From positions 1,674,001 through 1,738,000 of the forward strand of contig CP129482.1 in the NCBI GenBank assembly GCA_030583925.1: a stretch of 64,000 nucleotides of DNA, written 5' to 3'. The DNA comes from Anaerolineales bacterium (lineage in GTDB: Bacteria > Chloroflexota > Anaerolineae > Anaerolineales > Villigracilaceae). A program made the position numbers and the translations under genes. Each line of letters opens with the position of its first letter. Position 1 is the stretch's first letter. This document shows positions 52,540 through 60,247 of the stretch, one piece after another. The notes beneath the pieces were generated by a model. It was not told the DNA's origin, searched no databases, and was given only the letters and a program-made list of their open reading frames with translations.

Positions 52540-54192
52540 TTACAAATTCGTGGATGCCGCGCGGTCTTTTTGTGTCTTTATCTCGCCCGCGAGATATGCC
52601 TTGATCAACGCCTGCACGCAAACATCGTCGAAATGCGAACCCGAATCTTTTTGCATTCGATTGAGGACTTCCTCCACGTCGAGCGCGGCGCGGTAGGGAC
52701 GGTCCGACGTCAGCGCGTCGAACACGTCGGCGGCGGCGACGATTCTTCCGAACAGGGAGATCTGGTCGCCCCGTAGGTTGTTTGGGTAACCCGTCCCGTC
52801 TATGTGCTCGTGGTGTTCCGCCAACGCAGGGATTTCATCTCTAAGCAATCTTACGTTCTTCATGATGTTCGCACCAATGGCGGGATGTTGCTTCATCTTG
52901 CTAATCTCATCCTCGGTGAGATGACCAGGCTTGCTGAGAATTGTGTCTGGGATTCCGATCTTGCCGATATCGTGAAGCAACGCGCCGATTCGCAATCGGT
53001 GAATGATTTCTGGAGGCAGGTTCATCTGTTTGCCGATGGCAACCGAAAAGTCGCTGACACGTTGCGAGTGACCGTTCGTGTATGGGTCTTTCGCGTCGAT
53101 GGACGCGACCATGGCTTGAATCGTATCGAGGAACAATTCGTTTGCGTCGCCGTAGAGTTTGGCGATCTGAAACACGGTCGCGGCTTGCTTGGCGAGCGTT
53201 TGCAGTAATTCGGCGTCCTCGGTGGTGAAGTATCCTTCGACGCGGTTGATCGCTTCGAGGCCGCCGATGATCGTCGGTTGGGCGGACCCAAGTTCCTGTC
53301 CGAGTTGAACCGCTTGGGTGATGAGCGGAACGGCGATGAGGGAAGTCGTCGTAATGCCCGTGATCGGTTCCGCATCCTTGAAGTGACGGTCGTCTTCGTG
53401 GACGTTCGGCACAAAGATGATGTCGCCGCTTTCGATTGCCGCGCCTATGATTCCCTGTCCGCGTGGGACGCGCAGGGTGGGGACTTTCGATTCGCTCGAT
53501 GAGATGTGCAGGACGATGTCGTTTTGTTCTTCGTCAATGAGGAACAGCGAGGCGTGCTCGGCGTGGAGCAGGTTGCGGGCGTAGCGAACGATGAGGTGGA
53601 GAACCAGGTCGCGGTCGAGGTTTGAACCGATGATCCCGATGATGTCAATCAACGCTTCGAGGCGCGTGTTCCGTTGTTGGGAGGCGTCCAGCAGAATCGC
53701 TTTTTCGATCTCGGACGCCATGCGCGCGCCGAGCATCTGCACGATCTGTAACGGCGTGTGGGAATAGTTGAAGACTTGCACAACGCCGATGGGTTTGCCG
53801 CGCAAGAGCAGGGGAGTGGAGATGACATTGCGAAGCCCTTCTGAACTGCGCGACACTTTTTGCCAGCGCGGGTCGTGGGCGAGGTCTTCGATCACGAGCG
53901 GCTCGTGTTGACTCATGGTCGCGCCTGCAATGCCCGCGTTCGTTTTGATTCGTCTGCCAACTAAATTGTGATCGCTGTTGGACCCCCGAATGACTTTGAA
54001 GATCAGTTCGTCTTTTTCCGAATCGAGCAAATAGAGCGTGCCCGCGTTTCCGCCGCAGACTTCGATGATGAGGTCGAGCATCTGGTCGAGCAGGTCGTCC
54101 AGTTCGGTGTTGCTGGCGATCTGGTTCGCGCGGGCGAGGATTTCGTAGAGTTGTGAAGTTTCGTCGCTTGGCGGTTTGCTTGCGGTTGCCAT
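52540..54192 (-). CDS. GAF-GAF-HD-GYP cyclic-di-GMP phosphodiesterase-like protein
   Basis: 550 residues. Two GAF sensor domains (about 22-165 and 180-345) are followed by an HD-GYP domain with the metal-binding HDIGKIG and HHEHIDGTGYPNNLRGDQI signatures (complete HHExxDGxGYP). HD-GYP enzymes hydrolyse c-di-GMP. No membrane segment, so it is cytoplasmic. TATAAT ends 6 nt before ATG 54192 and no Shine-Dalgarno is present (CTCCTC is the reverse of one), so it is one of the clearest leaderless cases. Confidence 0.94.
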   Translation of the reverse strand: MATASKPPSDETSQLYEILARANQIASNTELDDLLDQMLDLIIEVCGGNAGTLYLLDSEKDELIFKVIRGSNSDHNLVGRRIKTNAGIAGATMSQHEPLVIEDLAHDPRWQKVSRSSEGLRNVISTPLLLRGKPIGVVQVFNYSHTPLQIVQMLGARMASEIEKAILLDASQQRNTRLEALIDIIGIIGSNLDRDLVLHLIVRYARNLLHAEHASLFLIDEEQNDIVLHISSSESKVPTLRVPRGQGIIGAAIESGDIIFVPNVHEDDRHFKDAEPITGITTTSLIAVPLITQAVQLGQELGSAQPTIIGGLEAINRVEGYFTTEDAELLQTLAKQAATVFQIAKLYGDANELFLDTIQAMVASIDAKDPYTNGHSQRVSDFSVAIGKQMNLPPEIIHRLRIGALLHDIGKIGIPDTILSKPGHLTEDEISKMKQHPAIGANIMKNVRLLRDEIPALAEHHEHIDGTGYPNNLRGDQISLFGRIVAAADVFDALTSDRPYRAALDVEEVLNRMQKDSGSHFDDVCVQALIKAYLAGEIKTQKDRAASTNL

Positions 54193-54198
54193 GAGGAG

Positions 54199-54204
54199 AT
54201 TATA
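54199..54204 (-). promoter_or_regulatory. -10 element of a likely leaderless promoter for the HD-GYP gene
   Basis: TATAAT on the minus strand, 6 nt before ATG 54192. Confidence 0.6.
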
Positions 54205-54262
54205 CGACTAGATAAGGTAAGGGACAGTTTGTCTTTGTGTTGGGAGAATCTTCTTCGCCTGT

Positions 54263-55135
54263 TTAGAGATCCAGCGGCTCTCGTCTGTTTATCCAAGTTT
54301 GGGGTATTTCAGGAACCGACAATGCGACGATTCCACCTACGATTGCACAGGTGGTATCAACATCTCCCAAGCCTTTTGCGGTGTTCCAGAGAGCCGCTTC
54401 AAAATTTCCCAGATGGTGACAAGCGCTCCACAAACAAAATGGAACGGTATCTTGCGCCGATACTTTTTCTCCAGAACCAAGTCGTTTCATCGCGTCAATC
54501 AGAGCATCTGAAGGGATTTCAGTCGCTTCTTCGGTGCGCGACTTTGTAATTCCATCGGGAATAAATGGAATTACAGCGCGTAAAAAGTCATTGCCTGTAG
54601 GGAATGGTCGGTTTGCGGCAATGGCGGCTGCAACGGCGACTGCAATTGCCCCTGCTTTTCCCTCGATGTGTGAATGGGTGATTTCGGCAGAAAGTTCTGC
54701 TTGCTTTGCTGTTTCATCGAGGTCGTTGTAGAAAAATCCACCGATCGGCGCGGCGCGCATTCCGCCTCCATTTCCAAACGAACCACTGCCGAAGAGTGTA
54801 GGTGATACGGTTCGCCAGTCTACTCCTTTCGCAACTTTTCCAAGTATGCGATGCGCGCCTCCTGCGTAGCCTCGATTGGGGTTTTGTTTGTACCTTCGGG
54901 CGAAAGCGCTTGCCAGTTCGTCTTGTTCAATGTGGCGATGTGTTCTAAGGATTTCTACAATCGATAATGCCATGTGGGTGTCGTCTGTCCATTCCCATGG
55001 CGTTTTGGGTAAATTGTCAAAAGTCGACTCAAACGGAGAGTGGCGGAAAAATAGTTCTCCAAATGCATCGCCAACGGACAATCCGTCCAAGCTTTTTAAT
55101 GCATATTCGAGCGATAAATCATTTTGATTGACCAT
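54263..55135 (-). CDS. ADP-ribosylglycohydrolase family protein
   Basis: A 290-residue DraG-like all-helical hydrolase. The two-metal site is seen in VGDAFGE (21-27), WTDDTHMA (49-56, T50/D51/D52) and GDVDTTCAIVGG near 263 (D-x-D-T-T). Members remove ADP-ribose from proteins or other acceptors; the substrate here is unknown. AAAGGCT acts as the ribosome-binding site before ATG 55135. It lies 14 nt after the VWA gene on the same strand, so it may be co-transcribed with it. Confidence 0.92.
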   Translation of the reverse strand: MVNQNDLSLEYALKSLDGLSVGDAFGELFFRHSPFESTFDNLPKTPWEWTDDTHMALSIVEILRTHRHIEQDELASAFARRYKQNPNRGYAGGAHRILGKVAKGVDWRTVSPTLFGSGSFGNGGGMRAAPIGGFFYNDLDETAKQAELSAEITHSHIEGKAGAIAVAVAAAIAANRPFPTGNDFLRAVIPFIPDGITKSRTEEATEIPSDALIDAMKRLGSGEKVSAQDTVPFCLWSACHHLGNFEAALWNTAKGLGDVDTTCAIVGGIVALSVPEIPQTWINRREPLDL

Positions 55136-55149
55136 ATTGTCCAGCCTTT

Positions 55150-56526
55150 CTAAACAGCCAGCAACGAATCCACCGCCTCAGCCAACTCCCTCAAATTGCT
55201 GACCTTCAACACGTTATCGCACAGCGGCGCGTACTTGAGCATGTCGCTGTCGCCGTGCCACAAGTAGGGAGGTTCGGGATTCAGCCAGATGGTGCGCGCG
55301 GCGCGGCGCGTCATCGTGGAGAAAATGTCGAGGCGCGGGTCGTAATAATTGTTGCGTCCGTCGCCGACCATGATGAGCGTCGTCTGCCCGTTGAGCGTGT
55401 CCATGTATTCGTTTTGAAAATCGTTGAGCGAATAACCGAGGTCGGTGTTGTACGATCCGCTGGGCATGCGCCACAACACAGATTGGATCGCCGCGTCCGC
55501 GTTCGAGCCGCTGAAATCCTCCGAGATCGATTCGAGATGGTCAATGAACGCAAACGCGTGAGTCTTTCGCACCTGTCCTTGCAGCGCGAACAAAAAACTC
55601 AACATCAACTCGGAACAAAACCGCATCGAAGTGCTGATGTCGCAAATGACAACGATCTTCGGTTTGCGCGTGCGGTCTTTGTGGCGGATCTCCATCGGCA
55701 CGCCATGATATTTGAGGTTCGCTCGGATCGTCGCCTTCGGGTCGAGTTGTCCGCTTTTGGCGCGCTTTTGCCGCAGGGCGATCCGTGTGCGGAGCATGGC
55801 GGCGAGTCGCTTCACTTCGTTTTGCAAAACTTTTTTATCCTCGTCGCTCAACGCGTGGAACGGACGATTCATCAAATCGTCCATGCGGTCGCCGCGCGGT
55901 CGTTCGCTCATGTTCTCAGCAATGCGTTCGCCCGCAAACCGTTCGATCTGTTCGCGCATCCCTTGCATATTTTGCTGGATCATCTCACGCATCTGCTCGA
56001 CTCGGTCGCGGCTCATGCCCATCTGCTGGAGTTGTTCCATCAACTCTTTCAACGCCTCGCGGACTTCGGGGAACGCCAACGCGCGCATCATGCGCTGGAC
56101 CATCCAATTTTGATAGCGGAGGTCGTCCATTTGATTCAATCCGACCATCTGACCCAACGCTTCAAGCTCCGCACGGGACAGCTGTTCGCCGCTCATCAGC
56201 CTTTCCATCCGCTGACGGAGACTCTGCGCGTATTGTTTGATCGCCTCGGCGAGCATTTGCGCTTCCTCGGGCGTCATCTCATCCGACGGATTTCCGCCCA
56301 TCATCGGCGGCGTTCCTGTTCCAAAAAACAACGGGAATAATTTATCGAATACTGGAATATCCTTGAGGTCTTTGATCAACGTGGCGCGCAGGGACAGACG
56401 AAACTCTTCGCGGTCTTGAATCCCCATGATGTCCACCGCCGAAAACGCCTCCGCCGACTCCGCCAACGACACGCGCACCCCGCTCGCGCGCAAGGCTGAA
56501 ATGAGTTGAAGGATGCGGGATTCCAT
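55150..56526 (-). CDS. VWA domain-containing protein (MoxR-associated)
   Basis: 458 residues. Residues 1-~280 are a helical, Met/Arg-rich region (MSRDRVEQMREMIQQNMQGMREQIERFAGERIAENM). A von Willebrand A domain follows with the MIDAS DxSxS (VICDISTSMRF, near 296) and VGDGRNNYYDPR. Such CoxE/YehP-like proteins work with a MoxR ATPase to mature or activate other proteins. ATG 56526 overlaps the stop of the small upstream gene (TAATG), so it is coupled to a toxin-antitoxin module that separates it from moxR. Confidence 0.9.
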   Translation of the reverse strand: MESRILQLISALRASGVRVSLAESAEAFSAVDIMGIQDREEFRLSLRATLIKDLKDIPVFDKLFPLFFGTGTPPMMGGNPSDEMTPEEAQMLAEAIKQYAQSLRQRMERLMSGEQLSRAELEALGQMVGLNQMDDLRYQNWMVQRMMRALAFPEVREALKELMEQLQQMGMSRDRVEQMREMIQQNMQGMREQIERFAGERIAENMSERPRGDRMDDLMNRPFHALSDEDKKVLQNEVKRLAAMLRTRIALRQKRAKSGQLDPKATIRANLKYHGVPMEIRHKDRTRKPKIVVICDISTSMRFCSELMLSFLFALQGQVRKTHAFAFIDHLESISEDFSGSNADAAIQSVLWRMPSGSYNTDLGYSLNDFQNEYMDTLNGQTTLIMVGDGRNNYYDPRLDIFSTMTRRAARTIWLNPEPPYLWHGDSDMLKYAPLCDNVLKVSNLRELAEAVDSLLAV

Positions 56527-56807
56527 TAGCCCGCCTTGGCTGATAAATCCTCTTTTGCCCCGACGAATGCCGCTTCTTCCAATTCGATCCGTTCTTCGAT
56601 CACATGCGTTAACCACTCCTCAACGCTTTTCTTGCGATGGATTTGCGCAAGGAACGCGGCTCGTGCCGCAAGCGCTGGAGGGATGGATACCGAAGCGGAT
56701 TTTTTCCTCTTCACACGGACGGGTTTTCCCCAAGCGGAATTATCATCCGCCTGCGATTTGACGATTCGGTCAATTTCTTTTTCGGAAAGTTTCAGTTTTC
56801 TATTCAT
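56526..56807 (-). CDS. Putative antitoxin of a BrnT-type module
   Basis: 93 residues, basic in the middle (KPVRVKRKKSASVSIPPALAARAAFLAQIHRKKSVEEWLTHVIEERIELEEAAF). The last part resembles a ribbon-helix-helix antitoxin (SVSIPPALAARAAFLA). ATG 56807 overlaps the toxin stop (ATGA), supporting it over ATG 56816. Its own stop overlaps the VWA start. No DNA-binding test is possible here; assignment rests on gene pairing. Confidence 0.7.
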   Translation of the reverse strand: MNRKLKLSEKEIDRIVKSQADDNSAWGKPVRVKRKKSASVSIPPALAARAAFLAQIHRKKSVEEWLTHVIEERIELEEAAFVGAKEDLSAKAG

Positions 56808-57055
56808 AACTGCCATCCTGTGATGATCCGTACGACATTGCCAGGCTTGAGTTGAAAGATGATCTTGAGCCTGCGTCCGCCGATAGTTCTACCGATGAGT
56901 TGGAAACGGTCCTTGTAGGATTTGTTACGTCGAATTTCAAAATCGGAGAAAAAACATTCGATCGCTTCGTTGAAAGTGATACCGTGAGCGTCCAGTTCGT
57001 CGTTATCAAAGTCGTATTCAAAATCGGCAGGCGTGAAGCGACTCCAGTTGGGCAT
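56804..57055 (-). CDS. BrnT family toxin-like protein
   Basis: 83 residues. ELDAHGITFNEAIECFFSDFEIRRNKSYKDRFQLIGRTIGGRRLKIIFQLKPGNVVRIITGW follows the BrnT ribonuclease pattern (HGxxFxEA, later RxIxxW-type end). BrnT toxins cleave RNA and are neutralised by BrnA. TATAAT 6 nt before ATG 57055 and no Shine-Dalgarno suggest a leaderless start. It lies between moxR and the VWA gene, just after a palindromic repeat. Confidence 0.82.
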   Translation of the reverse strand: MPNWSRFTPADFEYDFDNDELDAHGITFNEAIECFFSDFEIRRNKSYKDRFQLIGRTIGGRRLKIIFQLKPGNVVRIITGWQL

Positions 57056-57061
57056 GTCGAA

Positions 57062-57067
57062 ATTATA
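57062..57067 (-). promoter_or_regulatory. -10 element of the toxin-antitoxin-VWA unit
   Basis: TATAAT on the minus strand, 6 nt before ATG 57055. If active, it drives the VWA gene independently of moxR. Confidence 0.6.
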
Positions 57068-57087
57068 CTACCGCCAAGAAAGGGAAA

Positions 57088-57160
57088 TCCCGACGAAGCA
57101 ATCTCCAACACGTTGACGGGGATTGCTTCGTCGCGACGAATGCTCCTCGCAATGGCGATG
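57088..57160. repeat. Copy of the GAAGCAATCTCC...CATTGCGAG repeat between moxR and the toxin gene
   Basis: GACGAAGCAATCTCCAACACG is mirrored by GGGGATTGCTTCGTC, then GCTCCTCGCAATGG. It fills the whole gap after the moxR stop at 57164, exactly at the junction of the inserted toxin-antitoxin module. Confidence 0.7.
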
Positions 57161-57163
57161 ATG

Positions 57164-58126
57164 TCAATTATTCGTAAACCTTCCAAAATCATCCGCCGAC
57201 CTCGGCTTGGGCGGGGGAGGGGGATTGATCATCTGCCGCTTTGCTTTTTGCAAATCTGCTTCGTGTTTGAGCAGAACCGAAATTGTATCTTCCAAAACAT
57301 CCTTATCCAAATTGGACGCGTTCAACGCAACCAGCGCGTTCGCCCAATCCAACGTCTCGCTGATGGACGGCGACTTGCGCATGTCCGCTTTGCGGAGGCG
57401 TTGCACGAACTCCACCGCTTGTTGCGCCAATTTTGGATTCAAATCTGGCACTTTCAATCGGACTACGGCGAGTTCTTCTGCCAGCGTTGGATAATCAATG
57501 AACAGGTATAAGCACCGCCGCTTCAGCGCCTCAGACAATTCACGCGTGTTGTTCGATGTGAGGATCACAAGCGGACGATGTCTAGCAGTCAACGTTCCTA
57601 ACTCGGGGACAGACACTTGGAAGTCGCTCAGCACTTCCAGCAAAAACGCTTCGAACTCGGCGTCGGCGCGGTCAATCTCGTCAATCAACAACACGGACGG
57701 TTGCTCGCTCAGAATCGCTTTCAACAGCGGACGCTGCAAGAGAAATCGCTCGGAGAAGAAAACATCCTCTTCTTTGGCAAGTTTGTCGGCGGCTTCGGAC
57801 AGCGTGTCCGCTTTGCCGAGCGTATCGTTCAACTTGTCGCGCAATAACTGCGTGTACAACAATTGCTTGGAATATTCCCACTCGTACAGCGCCTTCGACT
57901 CGTCCAGCCCTTCGTAGCACTGCAAGCGGATTAACTCGCGTCCCGTCGCGCCTGCGATTGCTTTCGCCAATTCGGTCTTTCCTACGCCTGCGGGACCTTC
58001 GGTCAGCAATGGCTTGCCAAGTTTTTGCGAGAGATACACGATCGTCGCAATCTCATCCGAGGCGATGTATTTTTGTTTGTTGAGTTCCGATTTTACGGAT
58101 TTAGTCGAATCAAACAGAGTTGTCAT
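57164..58126 (-). CDS. MoxR-type AAA ATPase
   Basis: 320 residues with Walker A GPAGVGKT (44-51), Walker B VLLIDEIDRAD, sensor 1 VILTSNNTRELSEALKRR and the C-terminal lid. MoxR ATPases act as chaperones, usually with VWA proteins; the VWA gene lies 640 bp downstream beyond a toxin-antitoxin module. It overlaps the upstream gene by 17 bp, with GGGAGACG before ATG 58126. Confidence 0.94.
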   Translation of the reverse strand: MTTLFDSTKSVKSELNKQKYIASDEIATIVYLSQKLGKPLLTEGPAGVGKTELAKAIAGATGRELIRLQCYEGLDESKALYEWEYSKQLLYTQLLRDKLNDTLGKADTLSEAADKLAKEEDVFFSERFLLQRPLLKAILSEQPSVLLIDEIDRADAEFEAFLLEVLSDFQVSVPELGTLTARHRPLVILTSNNTRELSEALKRRCLYLFIDYPTLAEELAVVRLKVPDLNPKLAQQAVEFVQRLRKADMRKSPSISETLDWANALVALNASNLDKDVLEDTISVLLKHEADLQKAKRQMINPPPPPKPRSADDFGRFTNN

Positions 58127-58433
58127 TCGTCTCCCAGATAATTTTCAGCGGCTCAATTTTCTTCCAGCCTTCGCCTTTACTCACGTGTTGCACCTCAAGA
58201 TTGGTGAAATACTCATCCAGCACGGCGGCGCGTTCCTGTGCCAGCGGCGGGACGCAATAATCCTCTTCCTCCCAAATCGCCACGTTGTCAGATTTCCAGC
58301 GCGCGTTGTCGAGTCCCGTTTGAAGCGCCTGCCCAAACGGACGCATCGCGCGGATCTCGCCTGAGTCGAGCCATTTGCGGAGGTCGCCCAATTTGGATTG
58401 GATCGGCTTTGCGGTTACAAGATAGAAAGGCAT
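58110..58433 (-). CDS. Hypothetical protein overlapping moxR
   Basis: 107 residues, soluble, Trp- and acidic-rich (SKLGDLRKWLDSGEIRAMRPFGQALQTGLDNARWKSDNVAIWEEEDYCVPPLAQERAAVLDEYFTNLEV). I do not recognise it. It is translationally coupled to moxR by a 17-bp overlap. AAGG acts as a weak ribosome-binding site before ATG 58433. It may be an adaptor or substrate of the ATPase, which is speculation. Confidence 0.72.
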   Translation of the reverse strand: MPFYLVTAKPIQSKLGDLRKWLDSGEIRAMRPFGQALQTGLDNARWKSDNVAIWEEEDYCVPPLAQERAAVLDEYFTNLEVQHVSKGEGWKKIEPLKIIWETNDNSV

Positions 58434-58493
58434 CTTAACCTTCTTTCTAACGCGTATCGCTGCAGAGACACAGAGAACGCTGAGAAAAAGCCA

Positions 58494-59708
58494 TCAAAAA
58501 TCTATTCCGAGTTTTCGATACACGTCGAGGTTGGCGTTCAATTCGTTTGCGAGAGTGAATTTCTCGATGGCCGATTCTCTCGCGCTTTTGCCGAGTTGCG
58601 CGTGTTTCTCAGGGTTAGCTAACAGCTCAAGAATTTTTTCTGCCAATGCTTCTGCGCCATTGACGTTGACAAGCATACCATTCTTTCCGTCCTCGATCAT
58701 ATCTTTTGTTCCGCCTGCGGGCGTTGCGATGACGGCTCGTTCGCACGCCATCGCTTCGAGGATTGCATTGGGCATCCCGTCGTGGATGGATGGGTGAACG
58801 AATACATCCATCAATGAATAATAAGCGGGGAGATCGTTTGGAGCGATGTAGCCCGTGACGATAATTTTCAAGTTGGGATTCGCAGATACGAATTCATCGA
58901 AGGCTTGATTGTCCTCGCCTTGGCGAATTACTCCAACAATAAGAAGCGTTGCGGAGCGTTTCTTGCTGGTTTGCGCGTAGGCAGACAGGAGAGTCTTCAT
59001 CCCTTTTTTCTCGCGCAGTTCGCCGACAAAGCCGATGATAGGCGCAATGTCACTCTGAGCCTTCGGAGAAGGCGAAGAGTCTGGCGCAACGTGTTGGAGA
59101 TTCTGCGCTTCGCTCAGAATGACATTTTGTGAGAATCCCAGCGATTCTGCCAAGGTGAGGTTTTTTTCGATTCGCTTGAAGTGATTCGTGTCAACGCCAT
59201 TCGGAATCAAAATGATCTCGCGCTCAAAAAATGCTTTGGCTTTGCGGATCGAATCTTTGGCGTTGGCGGTGACCGCGTTCGCATGTTGCAACGCGAACAT
59301 GGTGTGTGAAAAACGGGAGGGGTCGAATGCGGCGCGGTCTACGTCGTTGCCGCGGATGGAGACGACGCTGGGAATGTTCAAATATCTTCCAGCCAGCGTG
59401 GCGATGAATCCCGCTTGGGTGATGAAGTAGGCGTGAAGCACGTCGAAGGGAGCGCGGGCGTGTTCTTCGGTGATGAGGTCGAACCAGTCAACGAGCGTGT
59501 CGTCGGTGCGTTTGTGAGCGCCGAAGCGCGTGACAGCGACTCCGCTTGAGGGGAGAGTCCGCCGCTCGGAGGGGAGCAGGTTGCCCGTCGGAGAAAAGAC
59601 GCGTACTTCACATCCAGAAGAAGATAGAAGACGCGCGAGTCGTTCGGACGAGATTGCCAGTCCGCCGATGTCTGGTGTATACTTTTCAGTAAGGAAAGCA
59701 ATTTTCAT
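58494..59708 (-). CDS. GT4 family glycosyltransferase
   Basis: A 404-residue GT-B enzyme opening MKIAFLTEKYTPDIGGLAIS, with the donor-side GFVGELREKKGMKTLLSAY and VFVHPSIHDGMPNAILEAMACERAVIATPAGG (the GT4 E-x7-E site). It is unusual in having an internal HVAPDSSPSPKAQSDIAP linker. It belongs with the GT4 gene at 50338 and the GT-C genes as part of a surface-glycan set. The start at ATG 59708 has no ribosome-binding site. Confidence 0.92.
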   Translation of the reverse strand: MKIAFLTEKYTPDIGGLAISSERLARLLSSSGCEVRVFSPTGNLLPSERRTLPSSGVAVTRFGAHKRTDDTLVDWFDLITEEHARAPFDVLHAYFITQAGFIATLAGRYLNIPSVVSIRGNDVDRAAFDPSRFSHTMFALQHANAVTANAKDSIRKAKAFFEREIILIPNGVDTNHFKRIEKNLTLAESLGFSQNVILSEAQNLQHVAPDSSPSPKAQSDIAPIIGFVGELREKKGMKTLLSAYAQTSKKRSATLLIVGVIRQGEDNQAFDEFVSANPNLKIIVTGYIAPNDLPAYYSLMDVFVHPSIHDGMPNAILEAMACERAVIATPAGGTKDMIEDGKNGMLVNVNGAEALAEKILELLANPEKHAQLGKSARESAIEKFTLANELNANLDVYRKLGIDF

Positions 59709-59720
59709 GTTGTTGCGTAG

Positions 59721-59767
59721 AGCGCGTTCTCTAACGCGCTATCGGTAAGCGGCATTAGAGAATGCCG
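59721..59767. repeat. Two adjacent perfect hairpins in a divergent gap
   Basis: AGCGCGTT-CTCT-AACGCGCT (59721-59740) and CGGCATT-AGAG-AATGCCG (59750-59767); the loops are reverse complements of one another. They lie between the divergent GT4 and zinc-finger genes and leave little room for promoters. Confidence 0.65.
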
Positions 59768-59795
59768 ACTGAAATTTTTGAGGAGAGCGATTTTC

Positions 59796-60089
59796 ATGGC
59801 TGACACATCCGCTGTGCAATGTGAAATGGTGATCGGTTATTTGGTGCCGCATCGTTGCGAGAATCCGTCGTTGGGCAAGTGCGTGAAATGCGGGCGCGGG
59901 TTTTGCGACGAGCATACGAATCAGACGCGCGAGGGGCGTGTGTGTCTTGCGTGCCAGCAGGGACTCGATATGCCTGTGGCTCTGCCGATCGCCGCCGCGA
60001 CGTTTAGTATGGCTGACCTGGATACGTTCAATCGCGCGAGCATGTGGGATGACGACGACCGCGCGGATATGTTTTCGGATCTAAGTTAA
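59796..60089 (+). CDS. Small zinc-finger protein (B-box/RING-like cysteine cluster)
   Basis: 97 residues with paired metal-ligand spacing: C9...C22, CVKC (29-32), C37, H40, C49-x2-C52. Similar short Cys-rich heads occur in bacterial B-box-type zinc-finger proteins, usually as membrane rhomboid or other fusions; this one stands alone. AGGAGAG before ATG 59796 settles the start over a TTG at 59778. Function unknown. Confidence 0.72.
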   Translation: MADTSAVQCEMVIGYLVPHRCENPSLGKCVKCGRGFCDEHTNQTREGRVCLACQQGLDMPVALPIAAATFSMADLDTFNRASMWDDDDRADMFSDLS

Positions 60090-60092
60090 TCG

Positions 60093-60241
60093 TTGGTCGA
60101 GTAGTCCCGCCGCGCTGAGCGGAGCGATAGCGAAGTCGAAGCGCAAGCGAGACGTATCGAGACCAACGGTTTGATTCAAATTTTTCTTGCATTGGTTATC
60201 GCTGGTTTCGATACGGCGGACGAGCGCCGCCTACTCGACCA
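60093..60241. repeat. GTCGAGTAG/TATCGAGACC palindromic repeat pair
   Basis: TTGGTCGAGTAG...GTATCGAGACCAA (60093-60166) is followed by the reverse-complement arrangement TGGTTTCGATAC...CTACTCGACCA (60203-60241). Together they make a long nested palindrome filling the gap, without reading frame. Confidence 0.7.
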
Positions 60242-60247
60242 GCGATG

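Noticed and set aside
55255..56340. A 361-codon open frame on the plus strand opposite the VWA gene
   Set aside because: Antisense shadow of a high-GC coding region; its sequence is His/Arg-rich without domain structure.
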